Assembly (NCBI GenBank): GCA_026415395.1
Contig: JAOAHD010000007.1
Span: 1 to 64,000, forward strand
DNA from: Candidatus Binatia bacterium
GTDB lineage: Bacteria > Desulfobacterota > Binatia > HRBIN30
Reading direction: 5' to 3'
Length of the DNA: 64,000 nucleotides
How positions within the stretch are numbered: the first letter of the stretch is position 1; each line of letters starts with the position of its first letter. Below, in pieces: positions 8,089-18,181 of this stretch. The position numbers and the translations under genes are program-made. Below the pieces are notes generated by a model. It had not been told where the DNA came from and made no database searches. It saw nothing but the letters and a program-made list of their open reading frames with translations.

Positions 8089-9417
8089 GTCTGCTGCCTG
8101 TGGGCTGACGGGCACGGGCTCGGCCGGGAAGTAGGCATACACGCGCGTCCCTTGCCCGAGGGTGCTCTCAATGCGCAACGCACCGCCGTGTGCTTGCAAG
8201 ATATGCTTGACGATCGCGAGCCCGAGGCCGGTGCCACCCAATTCTCGCGAACGGGCGCGATCGACGCGATAAAACCGCTCCGTTAGCCGTGGGAGATCGC
8301 GACTTGGAATCCCGATGCCCGTATCGGCCACACAAAGTTCGATCCAACTCCCCTCGGGATTCGGAGGGCGCAAATGCGTGCCGCAAGCCAAGTTTGTGGG
8401 GGTTGCGCGTACGCTGACGCTCCCCCCTTCCGGGGTGTACTTGATGGCGTTGTCGACCAAGTTCACCAACACTTGCTCCACCCTGTCCGCGTCGCCGATC
8501 AGTGCCGGCAAGTACGACGGAAGTTCTGCGCGGAGTTCGATGTTCTTCGCACGCGCCAGCGGGGCGAGCTCCTCCAGCAGCCGCGACACCAGGTCGACCG
8601 CATTTACCGCAGCCATCTGCAACGGCGCCTTGCCCAATTCAAGGTTCGACAAGACCAAGAGGTCGTCGACCAGGCGGCTCAAGCGCTCGGCATGTCGCTC
8701 GATCACAGTCAGGAACGCTCGGGTTTGCTCGCGATTCTGCAATGCGCCTGCAAGTAACGTTTCTGCATACCCGCGGATCGAGGTGAGCGGAGTACGAAGT
8801 TCGTGGGAGACGTTGGCAATAAAGTCGCGCCGCGCCATCTCGAGCCGTTTGGTTTCCGTAACGTCACGGGCCACCACGAGCAGCAGCATTTCGGAGGCAG
8901 TGGGCCGTACCACCGGTGCCACCCGCACTTGCAACACCCGCTCGTTGGGTAAGGGAATTTCCGCTTCGGCTGCGCTGTGCGTTGCACTCGCCTGCCGCAC
9001 GAGGGCAACCAGCTCGGGTTGGCGTGCAACAGCGACCAACGGCTTTCCAACCAAAGGCGCCCCCGCACCGAAGCAACGCTGAGCCTCTTCGTTGCAGAGC
9101 CGCACTTCACCTTCAGCATCGAGGACCAGCACGCCTTCGTGCATGCTGCTCAATGTGGCGGCGAGAAGGGCGCGTTCTTCTTCGGCTTGAGCGAACCGAC
9201 GGTGATAGCGGTTGGCGAGCGCGAACACGGCACGCTCGACATCGCCGAACAGCGCACTCGTGGTTGGAATGATCCCGGTAGCGGTTTTTGCTCCAGCTTC
9301 GGACAAGCCATCAATCGTATCCCGAAGCTCGCGCAAGCGTTGGCGAACAACCCAGAGGCCAACAGTACCAGCAAGGATGCACGTGCTTACCAGCACGACG
9401 CAGAGCGTGCCCCACAT
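8080..9417 (-). CDS. phoR: PhoR phosphate-regulon sensor histidine kinase
   Basis: 445 aa. An N-terminal membrane helix (residues 1-22) is followed by a PAS region ('LSSMHEGVLVLDAEGEVRLCNEEAQRCFG', about 95-190). The HisKA box 'FIANVSHELRTPLTSIRGYAETL' (about 200-222) carries the phospho-accepting His. The HATPase domain has an N box 'VEQVLVNLVDNAIKYTPEGG', G1 'VADTGIGIP' and G2 'GTGLGLAIVKHI'. It is the last gene of the pst-phoU-phoB operon, 55 nt after phoB, so it should be the PhoB partner that senses Pst/PhoU state. GGAG precedes the ATG at 9417. There is one membrane helix and no periplasmic sensor domain, as in most PhoR. Confidence 0.95.
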   Translation of the reverse strand: MWGTLCVVLVSTCILAGTVGLWVVRQRLRELRDTIDGLSEAGAKTATGIIPTTSALFGDVERAVFALANRYHRRFAQAEEERALLAATLSSMHEGVLVLDAEGEVRLCNEEAQRCFGAGAPLVGKPLVAVARQPELVALVRQASATHSAAEAEIPLPNERVLQVRVAPVVRPTASEMLLLVVARDVTETKRLEMARRDFIANVSHELRTPLTSIRGYAETLLAGALQNREQTRAFLTVIERHAERLSRLVDDLLVLSNLELGKAPLQMAAVNAVDLVSRLLEELAPLARAKNIELRAELPSYLPALIGDADRVEQVLVNLVDNAIKYTPEGGSVSVRATPTNLACGTHLRPPNPEGSWIELCVADTGIGIPSRDLPRLTERFYRVDRARSRELGGTGLGLAIVKHILQAHGGALRIESTLGQGTRVYAYFPAEPVPVSPQAADSP

Positions 9418-9472
9418 GAGTGCTCCGTGGCGGCCAGCCGTAAGTCAACTGCTTGCCGCCATTCCGTCTTGC

Positions 9473-10249
9473 TCACGCCTTTTCATCCAACGCCCGCTCA
9501 TCGAATTTGTAGCCAACGCCTCGCACAGTCACGATGAGCTTTGGGTCGCTGTCATCAATTTCGATTTGCTTGCGCAAGCGGCGAATATGGACATCGACGG
9601 TGCGCGGTTCCACATGAGTATCTTCGCCCCACACCAGGTCGAGAATTTGCAGCCGATCCCAAACACGATTGGGATTAAGCACGAAGAAGCGCAAAAGCTC
9701 GAACTCCTTGCGTGACAGTTCGACCCGCCGCCCCTCCACGAACACCTCGTAACGGTCGAAATCGACCCGCAAGCGCCCGCGTTCATACACCTCACCGGGT
9801 CGCTGTGCTGGCTCAGCGCCGCCGCTCCGCCGCAGCACGGCGCGTACCCGGGCTAACAGCTCGCGCACGCTAAATGGCTTCGTGACGTAATCGTCGGCAC
9901 CGAGCTCCAAGCCAACGATGCGGTCAGCCTCATCCGCTTTGGCAGTGACCATAATCACCGGCACCCGCCGCAACACCGGGTCTTCCCGCAACCGGCGACA
10001 AACTTCCAGGCCGGGAAGAGTGGGGAGAGCCAGGTCGAGCACGACGAGATCCGGCGTCTGCCTACGGGCTTTCTCTAACGCAGCCGCACCGTCGGTGGCC
10101 GTGGTTACCGCATATCCCTCCTGCTGCAAGTTGAACCGCAGGAGCTCCAAGATATCGGGGTCATCTTCCACGACGAGGACACGCCGCCCTTGCGGTGTCG
10201 GGGCCATGAGCGCTGTGGTGTGGAGAGAACCCAAGGCTGCGTTCATCAT
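9473..10249 (-). CDS. phoB: PhoB phosphate response regulator
   Basis: OmpR/PhoB-type response regulator. The receiver begins at 'RRVLVVEDDPDILELL', with phospho-acceptor Asp in 'DLVVLDLALPTLPG', switch Thr/Ser in 'VIMVTAKAD' and Lys in 'DYVTKPFSVREL'. The winged-helix effector ends with 'RTVDVHIRRLRKQI' and 'VTVRGVGYKF', typical of PhoB. The longer frame to 10732 is a shadow of phoU. The ATG at 10249 overlaps the phoU TGA as ATGATGA, which argues for translational coupling; the ATG at 10206 would give a more usual 244 aa. It should bind the Pho-box-like repeats at 18223, 21164, 25323 and 25376. Confidence 0.95.
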   Translation of the reverse strand: MMNAALGSLHTTALMAPTPQGRRVLVVEDDPDILELLRFNLQQEGYAVTTATDGAAALEKARRQTPDLVVLDLALPTLPGLEVCRRLREDPVLRRVPVIMVTAKADEADRIVGLELGADDYVTKPFSVRELLARVRAVLRRSGGAEPAQRPGEVYERGRLRVDFDRYEVFVEGRRVELSRKEFELLRFFVLNPNRVWDRLQILDLVWGEDTHVEPRTVDVHIRRLRKQIEIDDSDPKLIVTVRGVGYKFDERALDEKA

Positions 10250-10935
10250 ACGGAAGGGGGCACGATGTCGAGATGGCGGATGCTTTTCCCGCGCACCATG
10301 AAGACCACCATTTCTGCAATGTTCGTCGCGTGGTCGGCAATGCGCTCGATGTATTTGGCCACGAACATCAGGCGAATCCCGCGGGTGATCGTATGCGGGT
10401 CCTCGACCATGTACGACAACAACTCGCGAAACACTTGGTGGGTGATGGAGTCGATTTGGTCGTCGTCGCGGCAGACCTTGAGCGCAAGGTCGACATCTTC
10501 GTTCACGAACGCGTTCAGGCACTCGCGCAGCATTCCCAAAGCGATGTCGACCATTCGAGGAATGTCGATAAACGGCTTCAGTGGTGGCTCTTGATTCAGC
10601 TCCAAGGCGCGCTCGCAAATATTTACCGCCATGTCGCCGATCCTTTCCATGTCGGTGGTGATTTTCAACGCGGTCGTAATCAGGCGCAAATCGCGGGCGG
10701 CTGGCTGGTGGAGTGCGAGCAGGCGGAGGCATAGTTCGTCAATCTCGACATCCAGCCGATTGACTGTGTGATCGCGCTCGATCGTAGCACGGGCCAGCGC
10801 GTCGTCCCGCTGGACCAGCGCCTCGGTGGCGCTAGCAATTTGTTTCTCCACAAGCCCGCCCATCTCGAGCAACTTGTGGTGAAGCTGCCGCAGTTCCTCA
10901 TCAAAGTGACGATCCGTGTGCGTCCGCCGTTCCAA
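10246..10935 (-). CDS. phoU: PhoU phosphate signalling regulator
   Basis: 229 aa, the usual size. It is an all-helical protein with the two PhoU repeats, each carrying the metal-binding signature: 'KITTDMERIGDMAVNICERAL' (about 91-111) and 'FVAKYIERIADHATNIAEMVVFM' (about 193-215). PhoU links the PstSCAB transporter to PhoR and keeps the kinase off when phosphate is plentiful. It starts 19 nt after pstB and its TGA overlaps the phoB start, so it is a core operon member. Confidence 0.97.
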   Translation of the reverse strand: MERRTHTDRHFDEELRQLHHKLLEMGGLVEKQIASATEALVQRDDALARATIERDHTVNRLDVEIDELCLRLLALHQPAARDLRLITTALKITTDMERIGDMAVNICERALELNQEPPLKPFIDIPRMVDIALGMLRECLNAFVNEDVDLALKVCRDDDQIDSITHQVFRELLSYMVEDPHTITRGIRLMFVAKYIERIADHATNIAEMVVFMVRGKSIRHLDIVPPSV

Positions 10936-10954
10936 TTCTGCGCCCTTTCGCTGC

Positions 10955-11827
10955 TCAGCCGAAGCGGCCGGTAATGTAATCCTCAGTCTCCTTTTGCTCG
11001 GGGTTGGTAAAAATCTGCGCCGTGGGCCCGTATTCTACCAGTCGGCCCATGTACAAAAACGCGGTGAAATCCGAAACGCGGGCGGCCTGTTGCATGTTGT
11101 GGGTGACGATGACCACCGTATAGCGCCCCCTGAGTTCGTGGATCAGGGCCTCGATTTTTGCAGTGGCGATCGGATCGAGGGCTGAACAAGGTTCGTCCAT
11201 CAACAACACCTCCGGCTCTACTGCCAACGCGCGGGCGATGCACAAGCGCTGCTGTTGACCACCGGAGAGGCCTAGGGCGCTTTCATGCAAGCGGTCCTTC
11301 ACCTCGTCCCACAAGGCGGCCTGTTGCAAGCTCCGCTCGACAATTTCGTCCAGTTGCCGGCGATTCCGCGTCCCAGCAATCCGTGGCCCGTAGGCGACGT
11401 TTTCGTAGATCGACTTGGGAAATGGGTTGGATTTTTGGAACACCATGCCCACTCGCTTGCGCAGGGCGGTTACGTCCAACCGCGGATCGTAAATATCCAC
11501 CCCGTCGAGCTTGATCGTGCCGCGGATGGTCACCCCGTCGATTAAGTCGTTCAAGCGATTGAAGCAGCGGAGCAGCGTGGACTTCCCGCACCCTGAGGGG
11601 CCGATAAATGCCGTCACTTGGTGTCGGGCAATCTCCAAGCTGATGTCTTGCAGCACCCAGTGGTGCCCATCGTAACTCAAAGCCAAATCGCGAATGCTCA
11701 ATACGGCATCGCGAGCAGTGGGCTCTTCGACGCGTTGCTCGGCCAGCGCATCGATGTCAGACTTGCTCGCACGCAACGCCGAACTGAAAGGCAACGTCAA
11801 CGGAGCGCTAGGAACTGGCCGCGTCAT
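10955..11827 (-). CDS. pstB: PstB phosphate ABC transporter ATPase
   Basis: 290 aa, slightly longer than the usual 250-270 because of a 35-residue N-terminal extension before '[26 protein letters not shown]'. Walker A is 'GPSGCGKST', followed by '[11 protein letters not shown]', a PstB hallmark. The signature is '[15 protein letters not shown]', Walker B '[13 protein letters not shown]' and the H-loop 'VIVTHNM'. It hydrolyses ATP on the cytoplasmic side to drive phosphate import through PstC/PstA. The gap after pstA is 9 nt. Confidence 0.97.
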   Translation of the reverse strand: MTRPVPSAPLTLPFSSALRASKSDIDALAEQRVEEPTARDAVLSIRDLALSYDGHHWVLQDISLEIARHQVTAFIGPSGCGKSTLLRCFNRLNDLIDGVTIRGTIKLDGVDIYDPRLDVTALRKRVGMVFQKSNPFPKSIYENVAYGPRIAGTRNRRQLDEIVERSLQQAALWDEVKDRLHESALGLSGGQQQRLCIARALAVEPEVLLMDEPCSALDPIATAKIEALIHELRGRYTVVIVTHNMQQAARVSDFTAFLYMGRLVEYGPTAQIFTNPEQKETEDYITGRFG

Positions 11828-11836
11828 TTTGCTTCC

Positions 11837-13462
11837 TCAAAATACGCCCCCGGAGAGCCGCCGGCGCACCCGGGCGCGCAGTAAGATGGCCGTGAGATTC
11901 AGCATCATCACGATTCCCACCAGTAACAGCGTGGTTGCATACACCATAGGCTTCGCCGCTTCCACGTTGGGCGACTGAAAACCGACATCGTAAATGTGGA
12001 AGCCAAGGTGCATGAACTTCCGTTCCAAGTGCAAAAACGGCCAGTGAGTATCGAGCGGTAGCGTGGGTGCGAGCTTGACCACTCCGGTGATCATCAGGGG
12101 TGCCACTTCGCCCGCTCCGCGGGCCATCGCCAAGATTAGGCCGGTGAGTATCCCTGGTAAGGCTGCTGGAAGGACGACGTTCTTGATCGTCTCAAATTTC
12201 GTTGCCCCGAGCGCGTAGGAACCCTCGCGCAGCTCGCGCGGAACCGCAGCTAGCCCCTCCTCGGTTGCTACGATGACCACCGGCACGGTGAGGAGCGCCA
12301 GCGTCAGAGACGCCCACAGGATGCCTCCGGTGCCAAACGTCGGCGCTGGCAATCGTTCGGGGTAAAACAGGGAGTCAATGGTTCCGCCGACGAAGTAAAC
12401 GAAAAATCCCAAGCCGAACACTCCAAACACGATCGATGGCACGCCAGCAAGATTGTTCACGGCAATGCGCACGAGGCGTAACCAAGAGCCCGGGCGAGCG
12501 TACTCGCGGAGGTACAAAGCGGCGAGGACGCCGAACGGAACTACCGCCACACTCATGATGAGCACCATGAGTACGGTGCCAAAGATTGCCGGAAACACCC
12601 CACCTTCAGTGTTCGATTCCCGCGGATCGCCGCTGACAAATTCCCACAGCTTGCTCAAGTAGATCCTCACCTTTCCTGCCAACGACGGCGTGTTTGCCCG
12701 GTAGGCACGGACAATGACCGCCAGCGGTAACTCCTTGGTTTTGCCATCGGCCGCGCGCAGCACCACGCGCTCGCGCTCGACAGCGGCCCGCAACTCCTCG
12801 AGCTCCTTGTGCAACTGCTCATAACCTTGCTGCAATTCGGCGAGCCGCCGATGCACGGCCGCGATCGCAGAGGGAGGCGCGCCGCGGTACTCCAAGCGGC
12901 GCAGTTGCAGCCGCTCCTCTTCGATCGACTGGTTAATGTCGCCCATCTCTTTACGTTCGAGCCGAAGGATTCTCGCAGCCAGTTTCCGCGCTGCTGGGAG
13001 TCGCTCGACCAAGGCATGCCAGGTGGCCTCGCTTCCCTGCGCGACGGTTTCCCCTCCGACCTGCAACGCGTCCAGCCAGCCATAGAAATTTCCCCATTCT
13101 TCGCGCTCCAGGGTGACGAGCTCGGCCGGGTACCCGATGTTCCGCACCTGCTCCCCATCGAGCCAACGGAAATCGGCACCGAACAGATCGCGGTTGCCGA
13201 CTTGCACCAGGAGCCGCTTCCGAGTTCCGAAACCTCCTTCGGCGTCAGGGATGATCTCTTCATCTCGGATCGGCCCCACCACCACGCGGCCATCGGCAAG
13301 CTCGATTTTGGCCACCGCCCGCGGCCAAAACACCCCTAGAGCCTGAGTGCAAATCAAGAAAATCAGGCCGCCAATCATCAAGATGGCTGTCGCCAGAGCC
13401 CCGGCGGTTAGCCAGACAAATGGATCTCCAGTTTTCCACAAACGGCGAACGATCGGGCTCAT
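11837..13462 (-). CDS. pstA: PstA phosphate ABC transporter permease, long form
   Basis: 541 aa, about 240 longer than E. coli PstA. After a first membrane helix (about 17-42), residues about 45-275 form an inserted soluble domain with a coiled coil (about 170-240, 'EEERLQLRRLEYRG...AELQQGYEQLHKELEELRAAVERE'). The permease core starts near 285 ('FPAIFGTVLMVLIMSVAVVPFGVLAALYL') and carries the EAA-type loop 'LREGSYALGATKFETIKNVVLPAALPGI'. Long PstA/PstC pairs are known from Pseudomonas. Gap to pstC is 3 nt. Confidence 0.93.
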   Translation of the reverse strand: MSPIVRRLWKTGDPFVWLTAGALATAILMIGGLIFLICTQALGVFWPRAVAKIELADGRVVVGPIRDEEIIPDAEGGFGTRKRLLVQVGNRDLFGADFRWLDGEQVRNIGYPAELVTLEREEWGNFYGWLDALQVGGETVAQGSEATWHALVERLPAARKLAARILRLERKEMGDINQSIEEERLQLRRLEYRGAPPSAIAAVHRRLAELQQGYEQLHKELEELRAAVERERVVLRAADGKTKELPLAVIVRAYRANTPSLAGKVRIYLSKLWEFVSGDPRESNTEGGVFPAIFGTVLMVLIMSVAVVPFGVLAALYLREYARPGSWLRLVRIAVNNLAGVPSIVFGVFGLGFFVYFVGGTIDSLFYPERLPAPTFGTGGILWASLTLALLTVPVVIVATEEGLAAVPRELREGSYALGATKFETIKNVVLPAALPGILTGLILAMARGAGEVAPLMITGVVKLAPTLPLDTHWPFLHLERKFMHLGFHIYDVGFQSPNVEAAKPMVYATTLLLVGIVMMLNLTAILLRARVRRRLSGGVF

Positions 13463-13465
13463 GGT

Positions 13466-15694
13466 TCACATTTGCTGGTAACGCTCCCGCAACCGCTGGC
13501 GGACAATTTCCGCCGCCGTGTTGGCCATAAACGTGACGACGAAAAGGAGCAGTGCAGCAACGAACAGCACCCGGTACAGCGTGCTGGCGTACGGAGCCTC
13601 GGGAATTTCTACTGCGATGTTCGCAGATAGGGTCCGCATCCCGGTAAAGATATTCCACTCCATCACTGGTGTGTTGCCTGTGGCCATCAGTACGATCATG
13701 GTCTCGCCCACGGCACGGCCGAAGCCAATCATCACGGCGGAGAAAATTCCGGGGCTCGCGGCTGGCAGTACGACCCGCACGGCTGTTTGCCACGGAGTTG
13801 CTCCCAGCGCGAGCGAGGCGGAGATCAAGCGCTGCGGCACGTTCGATAGCGCTTCCTCGGTGATCGAAAAGATCAAAGGAATGACAGCGAAGCCCATCGC
13901 TAAACCCACCACCACGCAGTTCCGCTGATCGAACCGCACATCCAGTGCGGCGCTGAGCCAGTGGCGGAAATCGCCGCCAAACAGCGTCCGTTCCAGCCAT
14001 CCACTGGCCGACCAAAAAAACCAGCCTACGAGGCACAGGACGACAAGAGTCATCAGCACTTCAACCCCGCGCGGCACTAGCCCCTTCCAGGGCCAGAAGA
14101 ACCACAGTACGCCCAAGCTCGCGACCGTGAGAGGTGCAGCAAGCAAAGCCACAAGAAAACCAGGCATGTGGCGCTCCAGTGCAGGAGCCAAAACCAAGCC
14201 GGCAACGAAGCCGAGCACCACGCTAGGGAGCGCAGCCATGACCTCCACTGTGGGTTTCACCAGATTGCGCAGCCTTGGGGGGCTAAAAAGTGCAGTGTAC
14301 AGAGCTGCCAGAACGGCCAGGGGAACAGCAAAGAGTAAGGCGTAGAAAGTGCCTTTTGCCGTGCCGAACAGCAGCGGCACCAAACTGAACTTGGGCTCGA
14401 AGTCGTCGGTTCCGCCGGTAGACTGCCAGACAAACGCGGGCGCTGCGTAACCCTCGTACCACACCTTGCCAAACAACGTCCGCAAGGTGATTTCCGGGTG
14501 GGGGTTGTCCACTGCCCAACTCGTCAGCGCCCCTCGATCGCTCAGTGCCACCACTCCGTCTCCCTTCGGGGCGAGCGCCACGAGCCCGGCTGAAGTCGGT
14601 TCAGTCATGGCGAGTTCGAGCAACGTCTGCCCCGAGGTGGAGTGACGTAAGGCTAAGCCCCCTTGGGCATCGAGGGTGACGAAGCCCTTATCGCGCTGCG
14701 AGGCAACCACCGCGATCACGGCAGCCGCGTGGCTTCCGAAAGAGTGCATTTGCACCAGCCGCCAGTTAGAGTCCCCTGCGTTACGAATGGGCTGCCACAC
14801 GGAAACCCGCCCGCGCTCGTCACCAACCACGAAGGCTTGGTCTCCAAGGAGATACGCGAGCGCGGAAATTGGGGCAGTTGGCGTCGCGGCTACTCGTTCT
14901 TCGAGCAGCGCAGGTTGCGCGGGGTTCCCGACATCCCAGAGCTGAAGTGTTCCATCGCGCCGGCCGACCAAAAGGTGGCTCCCGCGCCGGTCAAGCGCGA
15001 GCACCGTGGGCTCGTGAGTGGGCACGGCTCCTCGGGTCTCCGTTGCCTCTTCGTCTCCAAATAAGCTCGTTCGTACCTGGCGCGACCACAAGGCGATGCG
15101 ATCCGCACCGGCAATCCATGCCAGAGTGAGGGTCCCATCGCGAAAGCGCGATGCGGCAAAGCGGGAGGGAACCTCGTTGGGTGGGACCACCTGCCAATGG
15201 CCTAAGCCAGTCACTGTGCCAACCAAGCGGCGTCCGGTAGGCTCATACACTGGTTCCACACGCGCACGGGCTGCGAGCAATCGACCGTCATCGAGCCAGG
15301 CGAACACTTGGTCGGGGTCGACCCTCTGTGCAGAGCGAATCAGGCGCCCCCCGGTACCTTCCAGTTGGAGTTGTTGCGCAACTTCCCCGTCAGTCGGGCG
15401 TAGCAAGATCAGGGTTCCGTCCGCGCGGAGAAGCTGCGCGAATTGGCGGTATTCGTCAAGCGCCAGAGCGGTAACTCGTGCGCCCTCTGGCACCCGCGTC
15501 CGATCTACGCCGACGATTCTTGCTCCGCGAAGCAACGGCCATGTCTCCGCTGACAAAAATGCTAGCATGGCGACGATGCTCAGCACGGTGGCCATACCAC
15601 CGGAGGCCACCACGTACTTGGCCGCCGCGTCGCTCCATCGGCGGCGCGCAGCCCGGGCTGCCCACAAGGCTGCCGGTGTCCTGCCGGGATGCAT
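13466..15694 (-). CDS. pstC: PstC phosphate ABC transporter permease with beta-propeller-like insert
   Basis: 742 aa, more than twice the E. coli length. One helix lies near residues 30-50, then about 370 residues of soluble domain with repeats resembling WD40/beta-propeller blades ('HLLVGRRDGTLQLWDV', 'QAFVVGDERGRVSVWQPI'). The permease core begins near 440 ('VPLLFGTAKGTFYALLFAVPLAVLAALY') and includes the loop 'ALGATPWQTAVRVVLPAASPGIF'. The insert is placed like the large domain of Pseudomonas-type PstC. It pairs with the long PstA directly downstream; together the two inserts probably form a structure on one face of the membrane. Confidence 0.93.
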   Translation of the reverse strand: MHPGRTPAALWAARAARRRWSDAAAKYVVASGGMATVLSIVAMLAFLSAETWPLLRGARIVGVDRTRVPEGARVTALALDEYRQFAQLLRADGTLILLRPTDGEVAQQLQLEGTGGRLIRSAQRVDPDQVFAWLDDGRLLAARARVEPVYEPTGRRLVGTVTGLGHWQVVPPNEVPSRFAASRFRDGTLTLAWIAGADRIALWSRQVRTSLFGDEEATETRGAVPTHEPTVLALDRRGSHLLVGRRDGTLQLWDVGNPAQPALLEERVAATPTAPISALAYLLGDQAFVVGDERGRVSVWQPIRNAGDSNWRLVQMHSFGSHAAAVIAVVASQRDKGFVTLDAQGGLALRHSTSGQTLLELAMTEPTSAGLVALAPKGDGVVALSDRGALTSWAVDNPHPEITLRTLFGKVWYEGYAAPAFVWQSTGGTDDFEPKFSLVPLLFGTAKGTFYALLFAVPLAVLAALYTALFSPPRLRNLVKPTVEVMAALPSVVLGFVAGLVLAPALERHMPGFLVALLAAPLTVASLGVLWFFWPWKGLVPRGVEVLMTLVVLCLVGWFFWSASGWLERTLFGGDFRHWLSAALDVRFDQRNCVVVGLAMGFAVIPLIFSITEEALSNVPQRLISASLALGATPWQTAVRVVLPAASPGIFSAVMIGFGRAVGETMIVLMATGNTPVMEWNIFTGMRTLSANIAVEIPEAPYASTLYRVLFVAALLLFVVTFMANTAAEIVRQRLRERYQQM

Positions 15695-15728
15695 GGCTAA
15701 GTCCCTGGTGTCGGCGTGTGCTGGTTGC

Positions 15729-16694
15729 TCACTCGAGCTTGGCGCGCTCCTCCTTCACAACCTTTGCAGGGAGCGGCAAATACCCATCTTTCACCACGAT
15801 TTCCTGCCCCTCCTTCGAGAGAACGAACTTGAGGAATTCCCGCACTAAGGGATCTAAAGGCTTGCCCGGCTCTTTGTTGATATACACGAACAGGAAGCGA
15901 GCCAGTGGGTAGGTGCCGTTGTACACGTTTCCGGCAACCGGCTCCACTGCCGGTGCGCCCTCCTTCGGCGAGAGCGCGAGAGCTTTGACCCCTGAAGTTC
16001 GGTATCCGATGCCGCTGTAGCCGACGCCTGCCGCATCTTCGCTCACCCCCTGGACAACCGAAGCGGAACCCGGTTGTTCCTTCACCTCATCTTTGAAATC
16101 GCCGCCGCCCAAAGCGTGTTCCTTAAAGAACCCGTAGGTGCCCGAAGCGGAATTGCGGCCATACATACTGATGCGCCGATTTTCCCAGGCTCCCTTCAGA
16201 CCTAGTTGCCCCCACGAGTCGATCGAATGCGGGTAACCCAGACGTCGGGTTTTAGAAAAGATGGCGTCCACCTGAGGGAGAGTGAGCGCCGCGAGCGGAT
16301 TGTCTTTGTGAACGTAAACCGCGACCGCATCGACTGCCGTGCGGATCTCGGTCGGCTTGTAACCGAACTTGGCTTCGAACTGATCTCGTTCAGTATCCTT
16401 CATAGGCCGAGACATTGGGCCGAGCTGCGCTGTACGTGCAATCAATGCTGCTGGCGCTGTGCTCGAGCCCTTGCCTTCCACCTGCACCTTCACGTTTGGG
16501 TAAATTTTGGCGAACCCCTCTGCCCAGAGGGTCATGAGATTGTTCATTGTGTCGCTGCCGACGCTGTTCAACGTGCCAGAAACGCCGCTGACCCGCTCAT
16601 ACACCGGCAAGGCCGGGTCGACTTTCACCGCTTCTTCGGCGCGCACCACCGCAGAGCAAAGCGACAGCAGGCACAACCACAGAATGCTTTGCAT
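15729..16694 (-). CDS. pstS: PstS periplasmic phosphate-binding protein
   Basis: 321 aa with a signal peptide ([21 protein letters not shown], cleavage near residue 19-20) and AAGGAG 7 nt before the ATG at 16694. The phosphate-binding elements '[20 protein letters not shown]', '[12 protein letters not shown]', '[11 protein letters not shown]' and '[15 protein letters not shown]' are all present. It captures phosphate in the periplasm and hands it to PstC/PstA. It lies 28 nt after the porin, so porin and binding protein are co-transcribed. Confidence 0.97.
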   Translation of the reverse strand: MQSILWLCLLSLCSAVVRAEEAVKVDPALPVYERVSGVSGTLNSVGSDTMNNLMTLWAEGFAKIYPNVKVQVEGKGSSTAPAALIARTAQLGPMSRPMKDTERDQFEAKFGYKPTEIRTAVDAVAVYVHKDNPLAALTLPQVDAIFSKTRRLGYPHSIDSWGQLGLKGAWENRRISMYGRNSASGTYGFFKEHALGGGDFKDEVKEQPGSASVVQGVSEDAAGVGYSGIGYRTSGVKALALSPKEGAPAVEPVAGNVYNGTYPLARFLFVYINKEPGKPLDPLVREFLKFVLSKEGQEIVVKDGYLPLPAKVVKEERAKLE

Positions 16695-16722
16695 GACTCA
16701 CTCCTTCCCGAACTCATTCATA

Positions 16723-18168
16723 TTAGAAAATCACCTGTAGCTGAGTGCGAAGTTCTAAGTCTTCGCGCTTCGGCCCTTTGGCTTGCTCGTACACCAGCGA
16801 TCCAACGTCTGCTTGTAGCTTGAGGGCGTGCTGCCAAATGAACCAGCCCACCCCGACACGGTATTCTTCTTGTCGATTTGCCGGCCCATCCGGGTTCACT
16901 TGAGCGTAGCGGATGGCGAGTTCCAAGGTCGACGGGATCACGAAGTAACCGGCTTGCACGTTAAGGCCGTGGGTATGCGTAGTGCCTTTGGGCACCCCCA
17001 GCGAAGACATGATAGTCGGTGGCTGACCGAACAATGTATCGGTGGTGGTCACCCGCGGGGTTTTGTCGTCCCGGGTTTCGAAAAAGTAATCGGCCAGTAG
17101 CGACGCCCCACGCCACTTGGCGTGGATGTCAGCGGTGGCCCGATGATAGTCCGCGCTACTATTGACCACGGTGGTTCGTTGCCCGATTTGCGTCGTCAGC
17201 AACTGCTCGGGATTCGTCGGGTCCGGGAACGTCCGGGTGAGTGCGGTCGTGCTGGTGTTTCGGCTCTGCACCACGTTGAAGACGTAGGCGGCACCAATTC
17301 CCAACAGCGGCCGCGGTGAGTTGTCGAGGTCAGACTCACTGTACTTCAGCGTGCCAAGCGGGGTCCAATAAATTCGTGCTGCTCCCATGTGATCCGAATT
17401 GTCTTTGTCCGCACGATTGCGCCCGTTGCCGTTAAAGACTCCCGCCGCATACTCGAGCCAAGGCTTTTCCACCTCGCCGAGGACACCATGCAAACTCACT
17501 CCTTGGTCGCGAACAAGTGAAAAACGAGTGTTGGTAATCGCACGGTCGACGAACTGCAGCGACCCGGAGGAAGTGAGCTCTGAGCGGTTAAACGGCACCT
17601 TGAACTGGCCGACCTGCAGTGCAGCAAAGGGAAAGTACGCAACGTCCACATAGGCGTCGTCCAACTCCGGGCGCTGCGTATTTGCCGCACTGTCATGCCC
17701 ACCGACCCAATCTGCCTGCAACTTGTACTTCAGCCAGGGATAGAAGGCATTGCCATTGAGAAAGAACTTGAAGCGCCGAATGCGGAAGAGGGAGCTAGCG
17801 CTCGAGCCAGCCACATCCTGATCCAAGTACGTGTATCGGACCTGCAGCCGATTCCCCAGGGTTACAGAAAAGCGTGGCTTTTCCGTAGCGTCGCCGAAAC
17901 CCGCTGGCCCTTTCTCCGCACTGTTCCAGACAAAACCCGAGCCGACTTTGTACGCCACGCCGCTTGGCGGTGCAGTCTTCACTGAGGCAGCAGTTGTCGT
18001 CGCTTCCGCGCCGGGGCGGGAGGACAGTTCTTCGCGGCATTTCGCTGCCTCCTCAGGGTTCAGCACGCCCCTTGCCTCCAACACGTCACAAAGTGTTCCC
18101 GCACGAGCACCCTGTGCGCCCAGCAACAAGCCAATTGCGCCTACAATCCACATTCTCGAACGGCCCAT
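16723..18168 (-). CDS. Phosphate-selective porin O/P (OprP/OprO-like)
   Basis: 481 aa from the ATG at 18168 (a GTG at 18171 is adjacent; AAAGGA lies upstream). A signal peptide (MWIVGAIGLLLGAQGARAG) is followed by a short Cys-containing segment, 'LCDVLEARGVLNPEEAAKCREEL', seen at the N-terminus of several porins. The rest is alternating strands typical of the OprP/OprO family ('SLFRIRRFKFFLNGNAFYPWLKYKLQADW', 'KVPFNRSELTSSGSLQFVDRAITN'), ending in the C-terminal aromatic residue F as expected for an outer-membrane barrel. It is the first gene of the pst operon and should let phosphate across the outer membrane. A Pho-box-like element and a 5' UTR hairpin lie upstream. Confidence 0.92.
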   Translation of the reverse strand: MGRSRMWIVGAIGLLLGAQGARAGTLCDVLEARGVLNPEEAAKCREELSSRPGAEATTTAASVKTAPPSGVAYKVGSGFVWNSAEKGPAGFGDATEKPRFSVTLGNRLQVRYTYLDQDVAGSSASSLFRIRRFKFFLNGNAFYPWLKYKLQADWVGGHDSAANTQRPELDDAYVDVAYFPFAALQVGQFKVPFNRSELTSSGSLQFVDRAITNTRFSLVRDQGVSLHGVLGEVEKPWLEYAAGVFNGNGRNRADKDNSDHMGAARIYWTPLGTLKYSESDLDNSPRPLLGIGAAYVFNVVQSRNTSTTALTRTFPDPTNPEQLLTTQIGQRTTVVNSSADYHRATADIHAKWRGASLLADYFFETRDDKTPRVTTTDTLFGQPPTIMSSLGVPKGTTHTHGLNVQAGYFVIPSTLELAIRYAQVNPDGPANRQEEYRVGVGWFIWQHALKLQADVGSLVYEQAKGPKREDLELRTQLQVIF

Positions 18169-18181
18169 CACATTTTCCTTT

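Noticed and set aside
9473-10732. 419-residue form of PhoB
   Set aside because: The first 160 residues are the shadow of phoU in another frame and have no receiver-like sequence.
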